Assembly: GCA_023485185.1 (NCBI GenBank)
Contig: JAMCZP010000144.1
Coordinates: forward strand, 1-22,257
Origin: Gammaproteobacteria bacterium
GTDB lineage: Bacteria > Pseudomonadota > Gammaproteobacteria > Pseudomonadales > Halomonadaceae
Length of the DNA stretch: 22,257 bases
Reading direction: 5' to 3'
Shown here: one piece after another, positions 1 through 5,902 of the stretch
How the letters are laid out: each line of letters opens with the position of its first letter
Numbering within the stretch: the stretch's first letter is position 1
Translations under genes and position numbers: made by a program
Notes under the pieces: model-generated
What the model saw: the letters and a program-made list of their open reading frames with translations, nothing else
What the model was told of the DNA's origin: nothing
Databases searched by the model: none

Positions 1-1
1 C

Positions 2-238
2 AAGGACATCTGCGGCCCGCTTAAAGCCGATAACGACATTAGTGGTGAGGAGCTTGTTTGCTTTTATGAAAATACTTCAGGAAACCAATTTAAAACTAAG
101 GAGGTAAAGCTTATGTCTAGAAAGTTGTTAGTAAGTTATATGATGCCTACCTACTTTGTAGAAGTAAGAGAAATAGAGAGAACATTAAATGGGAAAATAG
201 ATAAAAGGCAATTAATGAAAAAATGGAGAAATGAATGA
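2..238 (+). CDS. NRPS adenylation domain, C-terminal end (5' truncated by window)
   Basis: The frame is open from the window edge to TGA at 236-238 and reads as the C-terminal subdomain of an amino-acid-activating adenylation enzyme. It carries an A9-like segment (SYMMPTYFVEV) and the A10 motif NGKIDKRQL at 188-214, whose NGK lysine is the usual catalytic lysine of adenylate formation. The protein stops about seven codons after A10, with no fused carrier domain, so this is a free-standing A domain like CytC1 rather than an A-T didomain like SyrB1. Its stop overlaps the start of the carrier-protein gene (ATGA at 235-238), which implies translational coupling. The A3-A8 core holding the substrate-specificity residues lies upstream of the window, so the amino acid cannot be predicted here. 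The AT-rich codon use matches the rest of the operon. Confidence 0.9.
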   Translation, partial: KDICGPLKADNDISGEELVCFYENTSGNQFKTKEVKLMSRKLLVSYMMPTYFVEVREIERTLNGKIDKRQLMKKWRNE

Positions 239-468
239 AAAGTATTAGTGATATTAAACAGAGAGAAGTATTTGTCGAGTGGGTTCGAGAAATGTTGGAT
301 GATCAAACAATAAATGGAGATGATAATTTTCTTGATATTGGTGGTAACTCTCTTTTAGCTATCGAGTTGATAGCAAGGTATGAGCATGAGTATGGAGTTA
401 AAATTTCAATGCTGAATTTGCTTCAATCTAGTATAGATGAAGCTTTGATAAACTCACAAACTGTATGA
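235..468 (+). CDS. Stand-alone peptidyl carrier protein (T domain)
   Basis: This is a 77-residue single-domain carrier protein. The phosphopantetheine attachment motif is DNFLDIGGNSLLAIEL, with the acceptor Ser at residue 39. The GGNS form with a hydrophobic residue after the serine is typical of NRPS thiolation domains. The protein would be converted to holo form by a phosphopantetheinyl transferase such as the one at 4619-5299, loaded by the adenylation enzyme encoded immediately upstream (4-bp ATGA overlap), and would present the aminoacyl thioester to the halogenase encoded next. SyrB2-type halogenases act only on carrier-bound amino acids, so a discrete T protein next to the halogenase fits the CytC2 arrangement. 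Confidence in the domain call is high; the partner assignments are inferred from gene order. Confidence 0.93.
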   Translation: MKSISDIKQREVFVEWVREMLDDQTINGDDNFLDIGGNSLLAIELIARYEHEYGVKISMLNLLQSSIDEALINSQTV

Positions 469-483
469 AAAAGAGGAACGAAA

Positions 484-1437
484 ATGAGTAATTCAAATAA
501 ACTTTTTTGCCTTAGCCCTGAAGAGTTAAATTCTTTTGAAAAGAATGGTTTTATAGGCCCTTTTTCAATCTATTCGCCTGAAGAGATGGACTCACTTTGG
601 GATAAAATTAGAAGAAAAATACCGGATAGGAGTTATGCAGCATACCCAGTCGACTCTCATGGTGGAGTCACCAATATTTCAAATTATGATCGCCACCTGG
701 ATATAGATGAACTTGCATCTCATATTTGTAATAGACACATTGTTGATCGGGTAGTATCTATATTGGGGGATAATGTTTTATGTTGGAGAACAGAGTTTTT
801 CCCAAAATACCCAGGCGATGAAGGAACTGATTGGCATCAGGCCGATACATTTGCGAATGCGAGTGGAAAACCTCAAATTCTTTGGCCTGGGGAAAGTGAA
901 GATAATTTTAATGGGGGGACATTAACAGTTTGGACTGCATTTACAGACTCAACTAAAGAAAATGGGTGCCTACAGCTGATTCCCGGCTCCCATAAAAAAA
1001 TGAATTATGATGAACAAAAAACAATGGAATTCAAACCTGAGAGGATCAATGCTCTTCAAAAGGATGGTCTTAGCAGAGGATTTTTTGGTTATGATTATAG
1101 AGACTTAAAGATTGACCCTGAGTGGAGTCCCGATGAAAGTAAAGCATTTCCGGTAGTTATGAAACGCGGTCAGTGCTTAATTTTTTGGTCTACTTTAATG
1201 CATGCTTCGCTTCCTAATATTAATACCGATAGGAAGAAATACCGGATGGGTTTTGCAACTCGCTATGTACCTTCAAGTGTCACTGTGTACCCAAATACAA
1301 AAGTAGTAGATGAATATGGAGGGAAAATACCACTTGATAATTTTGGAAATGTACTAGTAAGTGGTGAAGATAAAAGTGGAGGGGCCAATAAGTATAGAGA
1401 AACTACTCTTAAAGGAACTCCTTTTGTTGTTAAATGA
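484..1437 (+). CDS. SyrB2-like non-haem Fe(II)/2-oxoglutarate-dependent amino acid halogenase
   Basis: This 317-residue protein belongs to the PhyH-like fold and strongly resembles SyrB2 and CytC3, the enzymes that chlorinate unactivated methyl groups of carrier-bound amino acids. The diagnostic motif is [16 protein letters not shown], with His118 and Ala120: hydroxylases have Asp or Glu where this has Ala, and the vacancy lets chloride bind iron. The distal iron ligand is His240 (STLMHAS). Arg254 and Arg260 in [10 protein letters not shown] match SyrB2 Arg248 and Arg254, residues of the 2-oxoglutarate/chloride pocket. Near-identical blocks run along the protein ([45 protein letters not shown]). 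A GAGG ribosome site precedes the ATG. SyrB2 acts on Thr, CytC3 on 2-aminobutyrate, CmaB on allo-Ile, so the substrate here is open. Family membership and halogenase chemistry are secure; the halide and the number of chlorinations are not visible. Confidence 0.95.
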   Translation: MSNSNKLFCLSPEELNSFEKNGFIGPFSIYSPEEMDSLWDKIRRKIPDRSYAAYPVDSHGGVTNISNYDRHLDIDELASHICNRHIVDRVVSILGDNVLCWRTEFFPKYPGDEGTDWHQADTFANASGKPQILWPGESEDNFNGGTLTVWTAFTDSTKENGCLQLIPGSHKKMNYDEQKTMEFKPERINALQKDGLSRGFFGYDYRDLKIDPEWSPDESKAFPVVMKRGQCLIFWSTLMHASLPNINTDRKKYRMGFATRYVPSSVTVYPNTKVVDEYGGKIPLDNFGNVLVSGEDKSGGANKYRETTLKGTPFVVK

Positions 1438-1447
1438 TTTAAAATTG

Positions 1448-1480
1448 GGTCTGGTATTTTTGTTGCCAGACCTTATTTTC
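1448..1480 (+). terminator. Probable intra-operon Rho-independent terminator/attenuator
   Basis: GGTCTGG (1448-1454) pairs perfectly with CCAGACC (1466-1472) across an 11-nt loop, and is followed by a U-rich tract (TTATTTTC, 1473-1480). It lies 10 nt after the halogenase stop and ends just before the AlaX ribosome site, so it may reduce transcription into the downstream AlaX-EamA-TE half of the operon. Confidence 0.65.
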
Positions 1481-1502
1481 ATTGTAGTTGGGAAGAGCCG
1501 TT

Positions 1503-2156
1503 ATGCAAGAACAAATATATTTATCTAATACTTACTGTTTTTATAAAAAAAGCAATATCTTAGATGTGGTTCAGTATCGCGGAGAGAGCTGGATTGCCCT
1601 TGAGAAAAATATTTTTCATCCCAAAGGAGGGGGGCAACCGAGTGATATTGGTTTTATAGATGGAATAAAAGTTATAGAGGTAAAAAAAAATAAAGAAGGA
1701 ATTGTATTTCTTAAATTGCAGGATGGTTATAAACCGTTAGGTTCGGTTGAAGCCGAAATTGATAAAGAAAATCGTAAGAAACTAGCAGCACTGCATACCG
1801 CTGGCCATTTGATAAATGCGGTTATGAAGTGCCAAGGTTTTAGTTACTATAGTTGTAATCATGAACCAAGGAAGTCAAGAGTAGTTATGCAGCTTTGCAG
1901 TTATGTCGATAAATGTATTATAGGAGATATGATTGAGGAAAACGTTAATAATATCGTAAAAAAAGGTTTTCCAGTCACGGCGACTTATTCTGAAGAAGGT
2001 TTAAGGGTAATAACTATAGGGCATGAGATAATAGATCATTGCGCTGGAACCCATGTGAAAAAAACAAGCATGATAGAAGAATTCAAAATTAGGTCTATAA
2101 AGGTGAAAAAAGAAACTCTTTCAGTTGGATATGATTGCTCTCACACACTACACTAA
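1503..2156 (+). CDS. AlaX-like aminoacyl-tRNA trans-editing hydrolase
   Basis: The 217-residue protein is related to the editing domain of alanyl-tRNA synthetase and the free-standing AlaX proteins, which deacylate mischarged tRNA. All four expected zinc ligands are present: HTAGH (His98, His102) and CAGTH (Cys180, His184). The N-terminal part has the AlaRS-editing-like motif FHPKGGGQPSDIG near residues 38-50. The length fits the medium AlaX-M class better than the ~160-residue AlaX-S class. The start is taken at ATG 1503, preceded by GGAAGAG at 1491-1497; an in-frame TTG at 1488 has no comparable ribosome site. The gene sits between a halogenase and an exporter in an AT-rich biosynthetic operon and not in a housekeeping context, so I infer a self-protection role against tRNA charged with the operon's own amino-acid product. 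Action on the carrier-bound thioester is a less likely alternative. Confidence 0.88.
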   Translation: MQEQIYLSNTYCFYKKSNILDVVQYRGESWIALEKNIFHPKGGGQPSDIGFIDGIKVIEVKKNKEGIVFLKLQDGYKPLGSVEAEIDKENRKKLAALHTAGHLINAVMKCQGFSYYSCNHEPRKSRVVMQLCSYVDKCIIGDMIEENVNNIVKKGFPVTATYSEEGLRVITIGHEIIDHCAGTHVKKTSMIEEFKIRSIKVKKETLSVGYDCSHTLH

Positions 2157-2171
2157 ATTATAAGGTTATTT

Positions 2172-3077
2172 ATGACTCAATTAGAAAATTCATCTCTCAG
2201 CAACCAACGATTAATTTTTACAGACCTAACTGTTGTTGGTGTTGCAGTAGTGTGGGGATCAAGTTATGTAGCTATGCAAGAGGTGGGCAAGTACCTTGAA
2301 GTTCAACCTTTTTTAGCCGTAAGATTTCTAGTTGCTCTACCTATATTGGTTTATTTGTTTAACTCACAACTTAAAAAAATAAATAGAAAGGAAGTAGGTG
2401 TTGGTCTTTTTTTGGGGGTATTGCTTTTTTTTATACTTTCTTTAGAAACGACTGGTGTTAAATACACTTCAGCCGCTAATGCTGGTTTTATTATTGCAGT
2501 TTCAGTTGTTTTAGTACCATTGTTTGAAAGGATAATTGGAGGAGTGAAGAAGAAACTATCGGTATATATATTCTCTTTTATAGCCCTCTTTGGCTGCTTT
2601 TTACTCAGTCGGCCAACTTCTTCTGGGTTGGGTTTTATGCTTGGGGATTATATTATCCTTGGAGCCGCTTTTATAAGAGGCTTGCAGATTTTTTATTTTG
2701 GCCATTTTACTAAAAAAAGCAATGTTTCAACTACAAATATTACTTTAGTAGAGTTGTCACTTGTTGCTTTCTTAGCATGCACATGGTCTTTTGTGTTTAG
2801 TGATTTAGAGGATTTTGGTGTTACTAGTATCCCATTTTACATTTGGTTGATTGTCTTGTATCTAGGTATTATTGGAACATCATTTGCTTTTTTAGCACAA
2901 ATTAATGCTGCACAGAAAACCAGCTCAACTAGAGTGGCATTAATTTTATCAAGTGAACCTGTCTTTGCAGCTTTTTTTGCTTGGGCAATTGCTAATGAAA
3001 CACTATCTCTAATACAGCTCCTAGGTGGCTTGTTAATTTTTGTGGCTGCTTTTTTCGGAAGAATGAAGGAAGTCTAA
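2172..3077 (+). CDS. EamA/DMT-family transporter, probable amino-acid analogue exporter
   Basis: This 301-residue integral membrane protein has about ten hydrophobic segments in two EamA repeats, like RhtA/YdcZ-type drug/metabolite transporters. The first repeat begins with VWGSSYVAMQEVGKYL and the second with ADYIILGAAF-type sequence near residue 160. Members of this family commonly export amino acids and small metabolites. It starts 15 bp after the AlaX-like gene and its stop is 1 bp before the thioesterase ATG, so AlaX, transporter and thioesterase form a tight transcriptional block. Its place inside the halogenase operon suggests it exports the chlorinated amino acid; this is inference from context. 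It is different from, and much more AT-rich than, the second EamA transporter at 10444-11361. Confidence 0.87.
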   Translation: MTQLENSSLSNQRLIFTDLTVVGVAVVWGSSYVAMQEVGKYLEVQPFLAVRFLVALPILVYLFNSQLKKINRKEVGVGLFLGVLLFFILSLETTGVKYTSAANAGFIIAVSVVLVPLFERIIGGVKKKLSVYIFSFIALFGCFLLSRPTSSGLGFMLGDYIILGAAFIRGLQIFYFGHFTKKSNVSTTNITLVELSLVAFLACTWSFVFSDLEDFGVTSIPFYIWLIVLYLGIIGTSFAFLAQINAAQKTSSTRVALILSSEPVFAAFFAWAIANETLSLIQLLGGLLIFVAAFFGRMKEV

Positions 3078-3078
3078 T

Positions 3079-3792
3079 ATGACAATAAAGGAAAAGGGTA
3101 TTTGTATCTATCTACTTCCTTTCGCTGGAGGAGGTGCCTCGGATATGAATCCATTAAGATCAAAGCTAGAGAAATACTATAATACAAATTGTATTGAGTT
3201 ACCTGGTCGAGGTAGACGTTGGAGAGAATCATTTATTATAAGTATAGAAGAAGCTGTTGACGATATATGCCTTCAAATAAAAGATGATAATCATATTGTT
3301 ATTGTTGGTCATAGTCTTGGTGCATACCTTGGCTTTATGGTTGCCTGTCGTCTCTCTCTTTTAAGCAGTGTTAGCTATATAGCGTTATCAAATTTTGCAC
3401 CTTTAGCGAGGAACAAGCTTTTAGATAATATCTCTCTACTTAGTAGTCCTACCTATATTAGAGAAATTGTAGGAGATCGCGGGGTTCTAGACCAACTAAA
3501 AAGCTATGGAGATGAAGTTTATTTTTTGGCCTTAAATGTTTTAAAGAATGATTTGTTGTTATCTGATTCTTTCTTACGTTACAAGCAGAAGCCTAAGATG
3601 ATATATGATATACATTTCATATATGGTCGCGATGAGGAGTATACAAAAGAAGATATAAGCAAATGGCAGCTTTCTACAAATAGTTTGTTGTTCGTTTATT
3701 CAGTTCAAGGTGGGCATTTTTTTCCTCAGGAATATCCAGAACAAGTAGCCTCTATTATATGTTCCATCTTGGAAGCTGCTGAGGTATATTAG
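3079..3792 (+). CDS. Type II thioesterase (NRPS-associated alpha/beta hydrolase)
   Basis: This 237-residue protein has the full plan of type II thioesterases: an N-terminal PFAGGGAS motif, ELPGRGRR, the nucleophile elbow GHSLGA with Ser79, and the remaining catalytic residues Asp185 (YGRDEEY) and His213 (QGGHFF). Such enzymes hydrolyse acyl or aminoacyl groups from phosphopantetheine arms. In most NRPS clusters they are proofreading enzymes. In a minimal A/T/halogenase set with no condensation or chain-terminating TE domain in view, it would be the step that releases the chlorinated amino acid, as proposed for CytC4. It is coupled to the exporter gene (1-bp gap, AGGA ribosome site inside the previous gene). 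A multimodular NRPS upstream of the window would make it a proofreader instead. Confidence 0.92.
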   Translation: MTIKEKGICIYLLPFAGGGASDMNPLRSKLEKYYNTNCIELPGRGRRWRESFIISIEEAVDDICLQIKDDNHIVIVGHSLGAYLGFMVACRLSLLSSVSYIALSNFAPLARNKLLDNISLLSSPTYIREIVGDRGVLDQLKSYGDEVYFLALNVLKNDLLLSDSFLRYKQKPKMIYDIHFIYGRDEEYTKEDISKWQLSTNSLLFVYSVQGGHFFPQEYPEQVASIICSILEAAEVY

Positions 3793-3824
3793 TATTAATA
3801 ATCAGTGTTTTTTTGGAATAAATA

Positions 3825-4376
3825 ATGACTTACATTAAGACGCAGGCTACTTCCTCCGCCGATATAGGTGCTAAAATAAAAAATCTTCGTGTACAACGAG
3901 GTATAGGTTTAGGAGAACTGGCTAGATTGGCTGGAATTGGTAAGGCTACGCTCTCATCCTTGGAAGCAGGAAACGGAAACCCAAGGCTAGAAACGCTTGA
4001 TGCAATTGCAATTGCACTTCGGCTTCCTCTCGGCGACTTGATCTCTCCTAATATAAACGAACAAGAAGTGGTTGTTCGAGCCACACCTCCTCCAGTAAAA
4101 TTTAGTCAAGAACTTCTGTTTAGATTACCAAGGGGCCTATCAACTGAAATATGGCACCTAAGAATGAAAACAGATGAAGTTATTGAGAGTCCTGCGCATG
4201 CTACTGGTACTGCGGAGCATATATTTGTTTTTTCAGGTATGCTGAAAGTTATATCAAAGTCGAAAGAAGTGATTATAGAGCCTGGCGATTTCATTAGACT
4301 TATTACTGATGTTAAACACTCTTATATTGCAATAGGCGATGTTGATGGGTTAGTTGTTATGTCTTATTCTTTATAA
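3825..4376 (+). CDS. XRE-family regulator with C-terminal cupin sensor domain
   Basis: The 183-residue protein has an N-terminal helix-turn-helix of the XRE type (about residues 14-70, including RGIGLGELARLAGIGKATLS and the NPRLETLDAIAIAL helix) and a C-terminal single-cupin domain (about 110-180, with AEHIFVFSGMLKV and EPGDFIRL). This architecture is that of SutR/PuuR-like regulators, which often sit beside amino-acid exporters or catabolic genes and sense a small ligand through the cupin. It is the last gene of the AT-rich operon and its start lies 32 bp after the thioesterase. I infer that it regulates the operon, perhaps responding to the product or its precursor. The first half has somewhat higher GC than the upstream genes. 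Confidence 0.88.
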   Translation: MTYIKTQATSSADIGAKIKNLRVQRGIGLGELARLAGIGKATLSSLEAGNGNPRLETLDAIAIALRLPLGDLISPNINEQEVVVRATPPPVKFSQELLFRLPRGLSTEIWHLRMKTDEVIESPAHATGTAEHIFVFSGMLKVISKSKEVIIEPGDFIRLITDVKHSYIAIGDVDGLVVMSYSL

Positions 4377-4618
4377 TACGATACATATTCAAGTATTAAA
4401 TTGAACAGTTGTGTTTCTAATTTTTATTCGTTATAAGAGAAGCTTTTTTAATGGTTCTTAAGATGATTTATTCTTAACAATATGTAATTTATATTTCAGT
4501 GATTTTCGTTTTTTTTATGATTCCTCTTTGTGAGTAATAAAAATTATCTGGCTATATTTTTTTGAATTTTATAGCTAATCATTTCAGCAAAATAACTGTT
4601 TTAGTCATGGTTATAAAG
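4377..4618. other. AT-rich convergent intergenic region
   Basis: This 242-bp strongly AT-rich spacer separates the XRE-cupin gene from the convergent phosphopantetheinyl transferase gene. It has many T runs but I find no convincing stem-plus-U-tract terminator and no open frame that looks coding. Confidence 0.6.
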
Positions 4619-5299
4619 CTACCATGGAGTGCGGCACTTATTCTGCCCTTGAGGTGAGATAACACACAAAGATAAACAAAGACCATAGTTAGCCCACTGA
4701 CGTATAGGTAGTAAAAAATTTTGAGGAAACGGTGGTACTGCATGCTTGAATAGCAGCCCCCCTGTAGTGACTTTTAATTCGTCAAATTCTAAGTTTCTTT
4801 TACTTAAATAATATTGTGCTTTAAACCCTGCTTCTTTCATGGAAAATATACGAAGCGCTGCTAAACTAGGTGCTCCACCGACAAAATCAATCTCTTCTGG
4901 TTTGGCAACTTTTGAAATGTAAGAGTTGGCGATAGGAGTGAGGTTCTCGACATCGACACCGATACTTTGGGCATGGTGGGAAGAAGCGGCTACTGCTAAG
5001 CAAACGTTGTCCGTATGAGTGATACTTCCCACTTTGTCCTTAGGCCAGATCGGTGCGTGATCTTTTCCCATTGGTACAGATATAGGTCTACATCCGGTTA
5101 GTGTGAGTGCCGCATGAGCAGCATCGCGACCTGCTGAAAATTCAGCACGCCGTTTCTCCAAAGCATATCTCACCGCTTCTTCTTCCACGTCGAATAGCGG
5201 CTGTATTTCGTTTTTTGGGTCTCGGGTTGAGTAGGCAAGCCACCAGGGCCAATCTGTTTGGTTATCTCTAAGTAGACGGTCAAGTGATTCTTTGCTCAT
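4619..5299 (-). CDS. Sfp/EntD-type 4'-phosphopantetheinyl transferase
   Basis: The 226-residue enzyme transfers phosphopantetheine from CoA to the serine of carrier proteins. The family motifs are in order: RRAEFSAGRDAAHAAL (about 50-65), KVGSITHTD (about 89-97), IGVDVE with the Mg-binding Asp116 and Glu118, and FSMKEAGFKA (152-161) with Lys155, Glu156 and Lys160. The arrangement is closer to EntD than to Sfp. It is convergent with the halogenase operon, and its GC content is intermediate. The obvious local substrate is the carrier protein at 235-468, though it could also serve other systems such as siderophores. The last ten residues are low-similarity tail. Confidence 0.92.
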   Translation of the reverse strand: MSKESLDRLLRDNQTDWPWWLAYSTRDPKNEIQPLFDVEEEAVRYALEKRRAEFSAGRDAAHAALTLTGCRPISVPMGKDHAPIWPKDKVGSITHTDNVCLAVAASSHHAQSIGVDVENLTPIANSYISKVAKPEEIDFVGGAPSLAALRIFSMKEAGFKAQYYLSKRNLEFDELKVTTGGLLFKHAVPPFPQNFLLPIRQWANYGLCLSLCVISPQGQNKCRTPW

Positions 5300-5581
5300 T
5301 CTTAGAGTCCTTAAGTAATGATCTATCGATGGTTGTTCTAAAGCAATTAGTATAGTAACACTGGCTGTATTATAAAAAGTGTTGACGATTTAATAGCTTT
5401 AAAGAGCGATCCTGGAAAAGGTGGGAATGAAAAATAACAGGCATGAACAGACTTGTTGACAAAAATATTGAAGAACCTCCTATTGTTCTTCTTTATCGAT
5501 CCAGCTTAAAGAGCTGAATATAAAGAGCTTTAGAAATTGTCATGATTGAATTACAGATTTTCCAGCAATTATTGCCTAGTT

Positions 5582-5670
5582 GTAGCGTCACTTACTGTAC
5601 CGCCAGTGGCGTCTCTTTTCTAGCCGTAATGCTGCATGGGCAGGCTGGAGTCTTCATTGCGTGACGCTAC
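5582..5670. repeat. 89-bp segment bounded by 10-bp perfect inverted repeats
   Basis: GTAGCGTCAC at 5582-5591 is the exact reverse complement of GTGACGCTAC at 5661-5670. The repeats bound an 89-bp segment with no coding signal, located just before the surviving part of a broken hydrolase gene. I see no target-site duplication outside the repeats. It could be a miniature inverted-repeat element, a protein-binding pair, or coincidence. Confidence 0.45.
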
Positions 5671-5688
5671 TCTATCTCGGCGTTTCTT

Positions 5689-5877
5689 TATGACGCTCAA
5701 GATCGCATGTGGGCGGGTGAGATGACCAAACGTCTAGAAAAACGCTTGCGAGAGCATGATCGCCACCTTGAAGTGCATTATTATGAGGGCGAGGATCATA
5801 TCTCCAGCAGGGCCAGGCAGAATAGTCACTACCAGTTGCTGTTCGATTTTTTTCTAAACACCTTTAAATCATCATGA
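5689..5877 (+). pseudogene. Alpha/beta-hydrolase-like gene remnant (C-terminal end)
   Basis: Reading from 5689 to the TGA at 5875-5877 gives a coding-like frame of about 62 residues, beginning YDAQDRMWAGEMTKRLEKRL and continuing with a YYEGEDHISS segment. This resembles the C-terminal region of serine hydrolases/esterases, where an acidic residue and the final GxDH/ExH histidine lie. There is no start codon, ribosome site or upstream hydrolase core: the frame is lost just before 5689, where a neighbouring frame reads LYLGVSL and stops. I interpret it as the tail of a gene whose 5' part was deleted or replaced. The exact family is uncertain. Confidence 0.6.
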
Positions 5878-5902
5878 CTGGGGGATTGTTGTAAACCAGA
5901 TT

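Larger units (their letters stand above)
5300..5902. other. Degenerate boundary region without an intact gene
   Basis: This 600-bp stretch lies between the transferase gene and the acyltransferase fusion. The left part (5300-5520) is AT-rich and should contain the transferase promoter: on the minus strand a TATAAT hexamer is at 5369-5374, but no clear -35 box pairs with it. The middle has a short direct repeat of AAAGAGCT (near 5507 and 5522) and the inverted-repeat pair described separately. The right part holds the hydrolase remnant. Confidence 0.6.

Noticed and set aside
484..1437. Reading this protein as a phytanoyl-CoA-type hydroxylase
   Set aside because: The facial-triad carboxylate is replaced by Ala120 after His118, and the sequence closely follows SyrB2 through the whole length, so halogenase is the better call.
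1488..1502. TTG start at 1488 for the AlaX-like protein
   Set aside because: The ribosome site GGAAGAG lies after this codon and fits ATG 1503; the extra five residues are not part of the family.
3830..4084. Minus-strand frames opposite the XRE-cupin gene (also 4106-4294)
   Set aside because: They are antisense shadows; the plus-strand protein has clear HTH and cupin domains, and neither shadow has a ribosome site or recognisable motif.
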